A DNA stretch of 64,000 nucleotides from Limosilactobacillus caccae (GCF_900156885.1 NZ_FTOY01000009.1:62001-126000), one strand, 5' to 3'; positions 23,986 through 33,246 are shown, numbered from the stretch's first letter. Numbers and translations: made by a program. The notes: generated by a model from the sequence alone, not told the origin.

Positions 23986-26571
23986 TTATGCTTTCAGCCA
24001 CCAGAAGATTGTCCGGCGGTTTTGCTGGTCGATTCGTTGGTTGACGACGCTGACAAGGATTAGCATTGTGCTGACCAGTGAGTTCTTCTTCCGAAAGGCG
24101 GTATAACGGGAGAACCAATCAGTCGCGTACTTGTCTTTATAGTGCCGTAAGCCTTGGAAACCGTATAAACGGTAGCCGTATTCATAAATGAAGTGGGCGG
24201 CTTTTTCTTCAATAAAGCTAAACTGGTATTCACCAACGTTTGATAGTGGGGCCATCCCCAGATCAAAATAGGTGTAGCCATTTTCTTGTCCGTATTGATA
24301 CATGCTGATAAAGATCTTATCCATAATCCCTGATGGGGCGTCCTTGCTGTGGCGCATCAAGTCGATGGTTAAAATCTCCTTCCCACCGGTTGGCATGAAG
24401 GTTGCAAAAGCGACCATTTTACCATCCTGGTCACGGACGATGCCGACGGGTGCCTGGTTAATGTAGTAAGGATCAAAGAAGCCAAGCGAAAAGCCCTTTT
24501 CAACTTCATTGCCTAGCCAGCTATCAGAAACTTGCTTCATTTCCGCCAGTTGGTCGTCACTGAATGGCGGCTGTTCGACAGAAAAGCTGTACCCCTCACG
24601 GTCAAATTTATGCATTAGTGCCCGTTGTGACCGTTGCTTTTTGCCGGCAAGGGTAAAGTCAGCAAGTTTTACCAGTCCAGTCTCACCGGTCTTGATAAAG
24701 TCAAAACCAAATTCATGCAGGAGCATGGTCATCTCACTAGAGACTTCGTAAAAGACAAGTTGGTAGTCATATTGGTCAGCTTCACGGACAAACTGCCGCA
24801 GTGCTGGCCGCCAGCTATCCCGGTCACCAACTGGGTCGCCCATGATGATGAGGCGGTCGTACTTTCGCCGGTACATGAAGAATAGTTTGTCGTGGTCGTC
24901 TTCCTTGTAGTAGTAAATGGCCTTATCGCGAAGGAAGGCAAGGTGGCTAGTCTCACTCCCACCATACTCATCGATAATTGCCCGGACCCGGTCAGCATTA
25001 AAGACGATGTCCAGATTGAACGGGTCCTTGCCGGTCGTAAAATAGCGGAGAATAACTAAGATTAATAACAGACCGAGCAAGAGACCAAATAAGCCTGAGA
25101 ACCAGATCTTTTCCCCAGGGAAAAAGAGAAAGTTAGGTAAGTGGTGCTTGCTAGTGTACTGGGGAGTGTTAATCACGCCGACGAGGACATAAAAAAGGCA
25201 GGACCCAGCAAAGATCAAACTATCAATAGTAAACTTACCGATGGAATACTGGAGCTTTTCCCGGTAGAGGACGTGTCTGGACATCAAGACCAGGATTAAC
25301 ACGATAATCAGGTAAATCGTCAACCCCCAAGTACCAAGGTTCCAAATTGTGTTGGCAATCCCGATTACCAGCAAGATAAGGGTTGGCAGGTAGGCCCGTT
25401 TGACCTTCGCCTGGAGTCCCCGGGCACAGGCGAGCATTGCCAAAGCAAAGAGCACTGTGGTGAGCTGGTGGAGGAAGAAGAAGGTGTAGGGGTATAAGTG
25501 GGCGATTAGCTTGTTTTGTGCTGTTAAATCCGGAACAGATGCCGTAATCAACATCAAGAGCCCCGACACATACATAAAGGCGGTGATGAGGAAGTAGGCA
25601 GTCTTGCGCACCATTAGCAATGGTAAGCCGTCAAAAAATTGGTTCAGTTGGTTGGCAAGGTTATGGATAAACATTCCACCCGCAAAGATCAGCGGCACGA
25701 CGTAGTAAAAGATCCGGAAAAGCAAGAGCCAGATGACCGACGTTGTTTGGGGGATGCCCAGTAGGGATAGTTCTAACATCATTAAGATGTCAAACGACCC
25801 TAGCGCCCCGGGGATCATTGATAAGACCCCTAGTACTTGGGCGACGACGTATAGTGGCAACACATTGATTAGGTTGTCATGAACACCGAGACACCAGCCG
25901 ATCAATAGGAAAAAGAGGGCGACAAAGAGCCATTCACAAGTCGAACTGGCAACCAAAAAGGACCCTAATTTTGGAGTGACATCATTAAATACTTTGTTAT
26001 TGTGGATGACAGTGAAGTAATAGACGACGGGGAAATAAAGTCCCCCACCGACAAGCCATAGTGCGTAATGGTTAAAGTGGCCGCCATCGTGAAAGATAAA
26101 CATAATAATCAACGCGAGCCAGCACAGGACGGACAGTCCCGACAATAAGAAGACGGCGATTTTCGATATGGCGAGCAGGATCTCCTTTTTAGTTGCGTTT
26201 TTGCGGTAAAAATAAGCACGCAGGGTGGAACCAAGAATTCCCCCGAAACCAGCAATATTAGTCAAGGTGTTGGTAATCCAGCCGCAACGAATGATGTAAC
26301 CCTTCTTAAATTTCCCGGGTAATAAATGGGTGATTGCAACGTCATAGCCGAGCATCGGAATGACTGCAATGCAACCAGCGACTAATAAAAGTAAAATTTT
26401 CTCCCATGATAAGTCTGTTAGGCCGACCCCGACATCGTGCCACTTAACAGTTTTAAAGAAGTTACCGAGGGCGTGAATAACAAAAATAAGGACGGACGTA
26501 ACGAAGACGACCTTAATTATTTTTGCGTATTTGAGCCACCAGTGTTCAAGGCGAGTGCCCCACTGTTGCAT
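23986..26571 (-). CDS. mprF: Bifunctional phosphatidylglycerol lysyltransferase/flippase MprF
   Basis: 861 residues, the full usual length, from an ATG preceded by AAGGAGGAG. The N-terminal ~540 residues hold about fourteen membrane helices, starting with the flippase domain (GWITNTLTNIAGFGGILGSTLRA, IPGALGSFDI). Residues ~560-850 are the cytoplasmic synthase domain (GDPVGDRDSWRPALRQF, FGFDFIKTGE, DLGMAPLSNVGEY, YKDKYA). MprF transfers lysine (or alanine) from aminoacyl-tRNA to phosphatidylglycerol and flips the product, lowering surface negative charge and giving resistance to cationic peptides. It is monocistronic. Confidence 0.93.
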   Translation of the reverse strand: MQQWGTRLEHWWLKYAKIIKVVFVTSVLIFVIHALGNFFKTVKWHDVGVGLTDLSWEKILLLLVAGCIAVIPMLGYDVAITHLLPGKFKKGYIIRCGWITNTLTNIAGFGGILGSTLRAYFYRKNATKKEILLAISKIAVFLLSGLSVLCWLALIIMFIFHDGGHFNHYALWLVGGGLYFPVVYYFTVIHNNKVFNDVTPKLGSFLVASSTCEWLFVALFFLLIGWCLGVHDNLINVLPLYVVAQVLGVLSMIPGALGSFDILMMLELSLLGIPQTTSVIWLLLFRIFYYVVPLIFAGGMFIHNLANQLNQFFDGLPLLMVRKTAYFLITAFMYVSGLLMLITASVPDLTAQNKLIAHLYPYTFFFLHQLTTVLFALAMLACARGLQAKVKRAYLPTLILLVIGIANTIWNLGTWGLTIYLIIVLILVLMSRHVLYREKLQYSIGKFTIDSLIFAGSCLFYVLVGVINTPQYTSKHHLPNFLFFPGEKIWFSGLFGLLLGLLLILVILRYFTTGKDPFNLDIVFNADRVRAIIDEYGGSETSHLAFLRDKAIYYYKEDDHDKLFFMYRRKYDRLIIMGDPVGDRDSWRPALRQFVREADQYDYQLVFYEVSSEMTMLLHEFGFDFIKTGETGLVKLADFTLAGKKQRSQRALMHKFDREGYSFSVEQPPFSDDQLAEMKQVSDSWLGNEVEKGFSLGFFDPYYINQAPVGIVRDQDGKMVAFATFMPTGGKEILTIDLMRHSKDAPSGIMDKIFISMYQYGQENGYTYFDLGMAPLSNVGEYQFSFIEEKAAHFIYEYGYRLYGFQGLRHYKDKYATDWFSRYTAFRKKNSLVSTMLILVSVVNQRIDQQNRRTIFWWLKA

Positions 26572-26684
26572 TAAAAACTCCTCCTTAAATAAAATAGTTG
26601 TAATAATTTAATTATAAACGATTGCCTGTCATCATGATAGCTAGTGGGGCTCGGAAATTATTTTAATTAAATTGCAAATTGTTG

Positions 26685-26713
26685 TTGACTATTAAGAGAA
26701 AGTTCCGTATACT
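26685..26713 (+). promoter_or_regulatory. tRNA-Asp promoter
   Basis: TTGACT (26685-26690), a 17-bp spacer and TATACT (26708-26713), 17 bases before the tRNA. Confidence 0.8.
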
Positions 26714-26730
26714 TTTAGATGTTGTCAAAT

Positions 26731-26805
26731 GGTCCGTTGGTCTAGTTGGTTTAGGACGCATCCCTGTCACGGATGAGATCACGAGTTCGAGTCTCGTACG
26801 GACCG
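26731..26805 (+). tRNA. tRNA-Asp (anticodon GTC)
   Basis: 75-nt cloverleaf: acceptor GGTCCGT/ACGGACC with discriminator G, anticodon arm TCCCTGTCACGGA, T arm with GTTCGAGTC. No CCA is encoded. It stands alone with its own promoter and terminator. Confidence 0.95.
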
Positions 26806-26817
26806 TATAATTTAAGC

Positions 26818-26847
26818 AAAGGCTGGGAAGGATCCCAGCTTTTTTTG
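26818..26847 (+). terminator. Terminator of tRNA-Asp
   Basis: AAAGGCTGGGA and TCCCAGCTTTTTTT form a short, strong stem with a T7 tail. Confidence 0.9.
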
Positions 26848-26869
26848 TACACTAATTAAGGAGGAAAAT

Positions 26870-27736
26870 ATGGAAAACACGTGGGTTTATCAAGGTAGTG
26901 AGCCAATCAAGATTAAAAAGTACCTGCAACAACTAGGAATGGGCCACCGCTTGTTTAATGACTTAAAAAATGGGCAGGGGGAGTTTCTTGTTGACCACCG
27001 TCAAGTGCGCCCAACGACGAAGATCCTTCCTCACCAACCATTGACGGTGCGGGCCCAGGCAGAGCCAGCTGATGAGTCGGTTGCCATTAGCAATGAACCA
27101 TTAGTGATTGTTTATGAAGATGCCAACTGGTTGGTAATTGACAAGCCGGCCGGTGTCACTTCTGTTCCGGGACCAACGGTAGCAAATGGGACGGTTTTAA
27201 ACCGGGTAAAGGGCCATTTGCTTACGCAGAATTCACCAGACCTGCGGCCCCATTTGATTACCCGTCTTGACCGGTTTACCGGTGGCTTGCTTTTGGTTGC
27301 TAAGCACCACGTTGCTTCTAGTATGATCAGCCAGCAGGTTCAACAACATAAGATGCTAAAAGAATACACAGCCCTCATTGGGGGACAGCTAAGTGATGAC
27401 CATGGCGTAATTGATAAGCCAATTGCCCGTCGTGAAGGGCAGGCTGCCCGGGTGATTGCTGACGATGGGCAAAAGGCATTGACAGAATACTGGCGAGAAG
27501 AGCAGGGTCCAGATTGGACAAGGGTGCGGGTTCAATTGCATACTGGGCGGACGCACCAAATTCGGGTCCACTTTGCAGCGATTGGCCACCCCTTAATCGG
27601 TGACCACCTATATGGTGGCGACACTAGTAAGTACGACCACCAAGTACTGCACGCAAGTAAGATCAGCTTTACTGATCCGTTTACCCTTAAGCAGCTGACG
27701 TTTACGTCAAAGCTGCCGACGATGTTTAATGAATAA
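26870..27736 (+). CDS. RluA-family pseudouridine synthase
   Basis: 288 residues after AAGGAGGAAA. An S4-like N-terminus (IKKYLQQLGMGHRLFNDLK) precedes the catalytic domain: LVIDKPAGVTSVPG, the catalytic block HLITRLDRFTGGLLLVAK (Asp near residue 133), LKEYTALI, LHTGRTHQIRVHFAAIGHPLIGD and LHASKISF. The family converts specific uridines in rRNA or tRNA to pseudouridine. The motif has Phe and Gly where most RluD proteins have Asp/Glu and Ser (RLDxxTSG). Exact target not assignable; YhcT/RluD-like. Confidence 0.9.
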   Translation: MENTWVYQGSEPIKIKKYLQQLGMGHRLFNDLKNGQGEFLVDHRQVRPTTKILPHQPLTVRAQAEPADESVAISNEPLVIVYEDANWLVIDKPAGVTSVPGPTVANGTVLNRVKGHLLTQNSPDLRPHLITRLDRFTGGLLLVAKHHVASSMISQQVQQHKMLKEYTALIGGQLSDDHGVIDKPIARREGQAARVIADDGQKALTEYWREEQGPDWTRVRVQLHTGRTHQIRVHFAAIGHPLIGDHLYGGDTSKYDHQVLHASKISFTDPFTLKQLTFTSKLPTMFNE

Positions 27737-27737
27737 T

Positions 27738-27776
27738 AAAAATGCTGGCGAAAAAATAATTCGTCAGCATTTTTAT
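27738..27776. terminator. Bidirectional terminator after the RluA gene
   Basis: AAAAATGCTGGCGAA pairs with TTCGTCAGCATTTTT. Confidence 0.9.
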
Positions 27777-27781
27777 TATCC

Positions 27782-28510
27782 TTATTTAAGTTGTTGCAAC
27801 ATTTGTTTAACGGCTTGTGACTGGAACTCTTCTTCTGCTTGCTTCGAGACAGTTTGAATTTGTTCCGCTGTCATTGTTGGATTCTTTTGCATTGCGGCCT
27901 GGACCTTGCTAGTAACAAAGGCCTGCCCTTGTTGTTGGGCCTGTGCTTGGGCCTGCTTACCGGTCGTGGAGTGGGCAAACTTTCCTAGTTTGTCCGCTTG
28001 CTTGGTAGTGATCTTTACGTAAGTCCGCGGATATTCGAGGGTGTTTGTCCGCTTAACTAACGTCCCATCCATCCCCGACCAAGCATACAGCATTTTATAA
28101 AAGTCATTCTTGTATTGCCAACGGGTCTCCTTTGTTACCATTTGCGGGTTAGCATTATTGACCCACTTGATTTTACTAGTCGTAAACTCATTGGCTTGCG
28201 TATGGTTAGGGGTCTTTTGCTTGACCTTGGTATTATAGATGTACACATCATCCTGGCCGTTTTTGCCGACTGGTTGATAGAGGGCAAGGGGCATTGGCGA
28301 ATTGGAAGCGGAATAAATTCGTTGGACCTTCGTCGTCGTGACCTGTTCCATTCCAAAGTGGTGGCTGTAGTTCAGCGTCATCAATGTTGTCGAGAGGACA
28401 AAGATAACCCCGGTGATGATCTCAAGGGTTAAACGGAGTGTCCGTTGGTTGATGAGCATTACGCTAATGAAGAAGCAGATTGCTCCAAGAAAAGTTAGGA
28501 TGATAACCAT
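27782..28510 (-). CDS. DUF4811 domain-containing membrane protein
   Basis: 242 residues. Two N-terminal hydrophobic helices (IILTFLGAICFFISVMLI and LEIITGVIFVLSTTLMTL) are followed by a probably extracytoplasmic domain with a beta-rich part (VYIYNTKVKQKTPNH, PRTYVKITTKQ) and a Gln-rich helical C-terminus. DUF4811 proteins typically sit next to DHA2 MFS exporters in lactobacilli; no activity is known. Its start codon overlaps the MFS stop (TAATG), so it is translationally coupled and probably an accessory subunit of that pump. Confidence 0.85.
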   Translation of the reverse strand: MVIILTFLGAICFFISVMLINQRTLRLTLEIITGVIFVLSTTLMTLNYSHHFGMEQVTTTKVQRIYSASNSPMPLALYQPVGKNGQDDVYIYNTKVKQKTPNHTQANEFTTSKIKWVNNANPQMVTKETRWQYKNDFYKMLYAWSGMDGTLVKRTNTLEYPRTYVKITTKQADKLGKFAHSTTGKQAQAQAQQQGQAFVTSKVQAAMQKNPTMTAEQIQTVSKQAEEEFQSQAVKQMLQQLK

Positions 28511-30018
28511 TACTTAGCACCTCCCTTATCTGCAGAACCAATGATGTCCTTGCTGTCGATCCGGGGGTGAATCCCGTTACCGCTCGTAACGAAGAAGGTC
28601 AAAATCAGTCCAATAATTGAAAAGACAATTGCGAACCAGAAGGCCGCATGGTAACCCATTAGCGTTGCATCAAACATCTTCGCCTTGTATTGCAATGGGG
28701 CCTGCGCCAATAATGAGTGGGCAGGCTTATTGCTATTGGTAACATTGGTTAAGACGGAAATCATCACGGCAGTCCCCACCGAGGTAGCAACCTGCCGGAT
28801 CGTGTTGTTAACCGCTGTCCCGTGGGAAATTAAATTAAATGGTAAGGAGTTCATCCCTGCCGTAGTGACCGGCATCATTACCATTGAAATCCCAAACATC
28901 CGCACGGCGTACAGGAAGACAATATAAATGGTGGGCGTATCCCGGGTGATAAAGGCAAATGGTAAGGTCCCAACAGTGAGGATAAACATCCCCGTAATGG
29001 CCAGGCGCTTTGCCCCGTGCCGGTCGAAGAGGTTCCCGGTAATTGGGCTCATGACCCCCATGAAGATGGCCCCAAACAAGAGTGTCAAACCAGAATGGAA
29101 GGCGGACATTCCGTGGATGATTTGGAGGTAAAGGGGAATAACTAATTCGACCCCGACCATGGCCATCATGACGATTGAACTCAAGATAGTAGCAAGGGAG
29201 AATTCCTTACTTTCGAAAACCTTAAATTCAAGGAATGGTTCATCCAGCTTGTTTTGGCGAAGGACAAGGAAGCAGACAAGGATTGCCCCAATAATGATTG
29301 TTGAGATAACGAGGGGACTAGTCCAACCCTTATCACCAACGCTTGAGAAACCGTAGAGCATGCTCCCAAAACCGAGGGTCGAGATGATTACGGAAACAAT
29401 ATCGAGGTGCGGTTTCCGGTTAGGGATAACATTTTTAACCAGCACAAAGCTAGCGATAATAACCACGGCGGCGATTGGGACGATCATCCCAAAAAGCCAC
29501 CGCCAGTTAAAGTTGTCAATGACCCATCCGGAGAGGGTCGGACCAATCGCAGGTGCTAGTCCGATGACTAAGCCGTTGACCCCCATGGCAGCACCACGTT
29601 TTTCAGGCGGGTAAATTGTCAGCATGATGTTTTGCATCAGGGGCATGTTAATACCAACCCCCACTGCTTGGATTAGCCGGCCACTCAAAAGGACCGGGAA
29701 AGTTGGTGCTAGCCAGGACATGACTGTCCCGACCTCAAAGATTGACATTGCGATAATAAACAAGCCTTTAGTATTGAAGCGGCTACTAAGGTATGCACTA
29801 ATCGGGATCATGATCCCGTTGACCATTAAGAAGCCGGTTGTCAGCCATTGAACTGTTGAAGTGCTGACATTAAAGGCGTCCATCAATGCAGGAAAAGCAG
29901 TTGAAAGAATCGTCTGGTTTAAGATCGTACAAAAAGCCCCGATTAATAAGACCAGGACCATTAATGAACGGTTATAACTCTTACCGTTGATATCAACTGC
30001 TTGTTGATCTTGATTCAC
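28510..30018 (-). CDS. MFS multidrug exporter, DHA2 (LmrB/EmrB-like)
   Basis: 502 residues from a GTG preceded by AAAGGGG. It has the DHA2 start LNQTILSTAFPALMDAF, motif A-like LSSRFNTKGLF, the AVGVGINMPLMQNIMLT helix and GLAPAIGPTLSGWVIDNFNWRWLF (motif C). Fourteen helices are likely. It exports drugs or endogenous metabolites by proton antiport; substrate unknown. It forms an operon with the DUF4811 gene and is divergent from a MerR regulator across a perfect 19-base palindrome that overlaps its -35, so that regulator probably controls it. Confidence 0.9.
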   Translation of the reverse strand: MNQDQQAVDINGKSYNRSLMVLVLLIGAFCTILNQTILSTAFPALMDAFNVSTSTVQWLTTGFLMVNGIMIPISAYLSSRFNTKGLFIIAMSIFEVGTVMSWLAPTFPVLLSGRLIQAVGVGINMPLMQNIMLTIYPPEKRGAAMGVNGLVIGLAPAIGPTLSGWVIDNFNWRWLFGMIVPIAAVVIIASFVLVKNVIPNRKPHLDIVSVIISTLGFGSMLYGFSSVGDKGWTSPLVISTIIIGAILVCFLVLRQNKLDEPFLEFKVFESKEFSLATILSSIVMMAMVGVELVIPLYLQIIHGMSAFHSGLTLLFGAIFMGVMSPITGNLFDRHGAKRLAITGMFILTVGTLPFAFITRDTPTIYIVFLYAVRMFGISMVMMPVTTAGMNSLPFNLISHGTAVNNTIRQVATSVGTAVMISVLTNVTNSNKPAHSLLAQAPLQYKAKMFDATLMGYHAAFWFAIVFSIIGLILTFFVTSGNGIHPRIDSKDIIGSADKGGAK

Positions 30019-30077
30019 TAAAAATTACCCCTTTTCTTTTTTCGATAATGTGAAGAATATAATACTATTTGATATCC

Positions 30078-30096
30078 TTGTCAAATAATTTGACAA
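30078..30096. promoter_or_regulatory. Perfect palindromic operator embedding both -35 boxes of the MFS/MerR divergent promoters
   Basis: TTGTCAAATAATTTGACAA is a perfect inverted repeat (9-1-9). On the minus strand its TTGACA is followed at 17 bases by TATATT (MFS gene); on the plus strand its TTGACA is followed at 18 bases by TAATTT (MerR gene). A dimeric regulator bound here would control both directions. Confidence 0.75.
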
Positions 30097-30147
30097 AATT
30101 CACAAAGATTTGGTAATTTATACTATGATTTAGGACGGAGGGATTAG

Positions 30148-30603
30148 ATGGACTTGTTGACAAAGAACTTTCGTAAAATGATTATTGAAAATGCAAAGCA
30201 ATTAAAGGTTACGATGAGTGAGATTGCCTGCGTTACGGGGGTCTCGACTAGTCAGCTCCGTTACTGGGAGCGCAAGGGTTACATTGCTTCGAAGCAAGAT
30301 GAGCAAAATAAGAACCATTACTTTAGCTTAGTGACCCTCTTTAAGGTAAGCATAATTAAAATGTACTTAGATGAGGGCTATACCCTTGCAGTCGCAGTAC
30401 AAAAAGAGCGTGAACGGCGTAACTACCATGATATTTTTCAGCAGTTTATTGCTGACTGCGTGATGGGCGTTAGTGAAGAAAACGGGCAGGGGCGAGTTGA
30501 CCTCGGCCCATTGAGCGATGACCCGGGCAAGCGAGTAGTAGCGATAATTGAAGATGGGAAGACGAAGTTAAAACTTTTTCCCAACAGCGACGAAGAAAAT
30601 TAA
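30148..30603 (+). CDS. MerR-family transcriptional regulator
   Basis: 151 residues. Residues 20-95 carry the MerR helix-turn-helix and wing (MSEIACVTGVSTSQLRYWERKGYIASKQDEQNKNHYFSLVTLFKVSIIKMYLDEGYTL) followed by a short dimerisation helix. The C-terminus (EDGKTKLKLF) shows no cysteine cluster, so it is not an obvious metal sensor. A single Cys-containing HTH (IACVTG) and another Cys near residue 108 are present. It is divergent from the MFS-DUF4811 operon and is its likely regulator; autoregulation is probable through the shared palindrome. Confidence 0.85.
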   Translation: MDLLTKNFRKMIIENAKQLKVTMSEIACVTGVSTSQLRYWERKGYIASKQDEQNKNHYFSLVTLFKVSIIKMYLDEGYTLAVAVQKERERRNYHDIFQQFIADCVMGVSEENGQGRVDLGPLSDDPGKRVVAIIEDGKTKLKLFPNSDEEN

Positions 30604-30677
30604 CGTTGCGCCAACTTTGTGGTAAGGTTGATTATGGCGACATACTACAATAAATGTTCAGAAAGGGACGACGATTT

Positions 30678-31019
30678 ATGGCAGAATTGAATTACGTAGA
30701 ATTAACTGGCGAAGCTAAGGAGACAGCATTACGGTCATTTATTAATTTTTATGTGCATCAATTTGCTAATAATAGTTTGGAAATTCTTGGTTCACACGCG
30801 TCAAACGGTGTAATGGCAACAATCAATGAGATCCTTCAACAATATAACTTTATGGGACACCGGGAATTGGTAGAGTTGAGTTACAAGTTGAGTAAGCCAG
30901 CCTATGAAGAAATTCTTGAAGAACTGACTGATGTTAAGTACAGCGAAGACGGTGAACCGGTCATTGACTGGGAACAAGCGTGGGAAGAGAAGGAAGAAAA
31001 GCTTCCAGAAGAAGATTAA
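30678..31019 (+). CDS. Conserved hypothetical protein (113 aa), acidic C-terminus
   Basis: Starts at the ATG at 30678 after GAAAGGG; the upstream ATG at 30654 is rejected for lack of a ribosome site. Sequence begins MAELNYVELTGEAKETALRSFINFYVHQF and ends in a very acidic tail (WEEKEEKLPEED). It looks like a small, soluble, helical protein. I recognise no domain. It is monocistronic with an imperfect terminator behind it. Confidence 0.7.
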   Translation: MAELNYVELTGEAKETALRSFINFYVHQFANNSLEILGSHASNGVMATINEILQQYNFMGHRELVELSYKLSKPAYEEILEELTDVKYSEDGEPVIDWEQAWEEKEEKLPEED

Positions 31020-31029
31020 TCGTATCAAT

Positions 31030-31068
31030 AAGGGCTGAGGAAAATTGCTATCCCCGGCCTTTTCTTTT
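31030..31068 (+). terminator. Imperfect terminator after the 113-aa gene
   Basis: AAGGGCTGAGGA and TCCCCGGCCTT pair with one bulge and one mismatch, followed by TTTTCTTTT. Confidence 0.6.
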
Positions 31069-31361
31069 GCCGCTGGTAATTAAAGCGTAGCGACCGATTA
31101 GTAATTCATTTTGTGCCACCGGTTGCCTGCCTGTAGCTAATTAGATACTTTTGGTTTTCCCCCGGTGAATTTTAATTGTCATTTACTACCGTCCCTTTTA
31201 TAGATGTGGTAGAATAATATTAGTTTTTACGTACGGAGTTAAATAAAAAATAAGTGCCAAAACATAATAACAACAACCGACCTTGCCGATGACAAAGCGG
31301 CTCTTTTGGCTTACTTAAATTTCCGTGAAATGCTACAAATAAAAAAGGAAAGAAAGGTATT
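31069..31361 (+). promoter_or_regulatory. Long leader region of the RNase J gene
   Basis: About 290 bases without a gene. A -10-like TAGAAT lies at 31211-31216 with a poor -35. Downstream, GCCAAAA near 31256 pairs with TTTTGGC near 31305, enclosing GCCG/CGGC pairing, so the transcript starts with a structured 5' leader of roughly 140 nt. A GAAAGG ribosome site precedes the start. Confidence 0.5.
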
Positions 31362-33239
31362 ATGGCAAAGTTAAAAATAAAGAACAATGAAGTTGCCTTT
31401 TACGCCATGGGTGGACTTGGCGAAATTGGTAAGAACATGTACTGTGTACAATTTCAAGACGAGATTATTGTGATTGACTGTGGGGTTTTATTCCCCGAGG
31501 ATGAGCTTTTAGGGGTCGACTACGTCATTCAAAACTACGACTACCTAATAGAAAATAAGGATAAGATCAAGGGAATCTTTATTACTCACGGACACGAAGA
31601 CCACATCGGTGGGTTACCATTCTTCTTGCAAAAAGTTAATGCTCCAATTTATGCGGGGCCATTTGCGATGTCCCTGATTAAGGGTAAGCTTGAAGAAAAG
31701 CACCTATTACGGAATGCCGAACTTCATGAAATCAACGAGTTTGACGAGGTTCACTTTAAGAAATTATGGGTTAGCTTCTTCCGGACGACCCACTCCATTC
31801 CAGATACATTAGGGGTAGCTGTTCATACACCGCAAGGAACGATTGTCCAGACGGGGGACTTCAAGTTTGACTTGACCCCGGTCGGCAACCTTCCTGGGCC
31901 AAACTTACAACAGATGGCAAAGCTCGGTGACGACGGGGTTTTACTGTTGACTTCCGACAGTACTAATGCTGAGCGGCCAGAGTTTACCAAGTCTGAGCGG
32001 TGGGTCGATATCCATATTCGCCGGATTTTTGAACGAATCAAGGGCCGGATTATTTTTGCCTCATTTGCTTCTAACGTTTACCGTTTACGGGAAGCATCGG
32101 ATGCGGCGATTGCGCAGGGGCGGAAGATTGCAGTCTTTGGCCGGAGTATGGAAAATGCCATTGGGGCTGGTCAAGAACTTGGCTACCTCAATATCCCCAA
32201 GGACTCACTAATTGACCAAAATGAGATCAATAATTACCCACCAGAAAAGGTATTGATTATGTGTACTGGGTCCCAGGGTGAACCGATGGCGGCCTTGAGC
32301 CGGATCGCAAACGGGACCCACCGGCAGATTACAATTCAACCGGGCGACACGGTCGTCTTCTCAAGTAACCCAATTCCTGGCAATACGACCAGTGTTAACG
32401 CCTTGATCAACAAGCTTGAAGAAGACGGTGCCAATGTTATCCACGGTTATGTTAACAACATCCACACCTCTGGACACGGTGGTCAGGTTGATGAAGAATT
32501 TATGCTTCGCCTAATGAAGCCGAAGTTCTTTGCCCCGGTCCACGGTGAGTACCGGATGCAAAAGATCCACACTAAGTTAGCGGAAATGACCGGGGTACCA
32601 AGACAAAATAGCTTTATCCTCGCTAATGGGGATGTTTTAGCCCTGACGAAGGACTCTTGTCGGCTGGCTGACCATATCGATAGTGTCAGTGACGTCTACA
32701 TTGATGGTCGTGATGCTGGTGATACAGTTGGTAATCCAGAAATTAGGGAACGGCGCCTGCTTTCTGAAGAAGGGGTTGTGACGGCAATTGCGGTTGTTGA
32801 CTTGAAGGACTACCAGATTGTTGCTGGACCAGATATCGTTTCTCGAGGCTTTGTCTACATGCATGAGTCACAAGAATTAATCAAGGCAGCTAATCACGAA
32901 GTATTCTGGGCAATCCTGAACACCTTTAAGAACCACAAGCATGTGGATCAACGGGTATTAAACCGGACAATTATCAGTCGGTTGCAAAAGCTGCTTTATG
33001 ATCGGACCGGTCGGCGGCCAGTGATCATCCCAATGGTAACAATCCTAAATGGTAACAACCGGGCAGAAAACCAACACTACCGGCGGCCAACTACCAAGAA
33101 GGAAAAGGGACAAAAGCACGCTAAGAGTGACCACCAAAATGGTCAACACAACAACCGCCGCAATTCCCAGCACCACGGCAAGAAGAAGCCAGCGGTCGCG
33201 AAGGAAAAACAAGTGGTTACAGCTGGTGAACAGAAATAA
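31362..33239 (+). CDS. Ribonuclease J (J1-type)
   Basis: 625 residues. It has the metallo-beta-lactamase/beta-CASP layout: GGLGEIGKNMY, the complete zinc motif HGHEDHIGG, FFRTTHSIPD, TGDFKFDLTP, SDSTNAERP, FASFASNVYRL, CTGSQGEPMAALSRIANG, FSSNPIPGN, HTSGHGGQ and PVHGEYRMQKIH. It should be a 5'-3' exoribonuclease and endoribonuclease in mRNA decay and rRNA maturation. The intact HGHEDH favours the J1 branch over J2. Unusual: about 60 residues of basic, His/Asn/Gln-rich low-complexity tail after the RRPVIIP block, absent from B. subtilis J1. It also lacks the usual rpoY (epsilon) or rpsO neighbour, so it may be an extra paralogue. Confidence 0.9.
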   Translation: MAKLKIKNNEVAFYAMGGLGEIGKNMYCVQFQDEIIVIDCGVLFPEDELLGVDYVIQNYDYLIENKDKIKGIFITHGHEDHIGGLPFFLQKVNAPIYAGPFAMSLIKGKLEEKHLLRNAELHEINEFDEVHFKKLWVSFFRTTHSIPDTLGVAVHTPQGTIVQTGDFKFDLTPVGNLPGPNLQQMAKLGDDGVLLLTSDSTNAERPEFTKSERWVDIHIRRIFERIKGRIIFASFASNVYRLREASDAAIAQGRKIAVFGRSMENAIGAGQELGYLNIPKDSLIDQNEINNYPPEKVLIMCTGSQGEPMAALSRIANGTHRQITIQPGDTVVFSSNPIPGNTTSVNALINKLEEDGANVIHGYVNNIHTSGHGGQVDEEFMLRLMKPKFFAPVHGEYRMQKIHTKLAEMTGVPRQNSFILANGDVLALTKDSCRLADHIDSVSDVYIDGRDAGDTVGNPEIRERRLLSEEGVVTAIAVVDLKDYQIVAGPDIVSRGFVYMHESQELIKAANHEVFWAILNTFKNHKHVDQRVLNRTIISRLQKLLYDRTGRRPVIIPMVTILNGNNRAENQHYRRPTTKKEKGQKHAKSDHQNGQHNNRRNSQHHGKKKPAVAKEKQVVTAGEQK

Positions 33240-33246
33240 TATTATC

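Noticed and set aside
23986-26805. Functional link between MprF and the adjacent tRNA gene
   Set aside because: MprF uses Lys- or Ala-tRNA, whereas the neighbour is tRNA-Asp with its own promoter and terminator; adjacency looks accidental.
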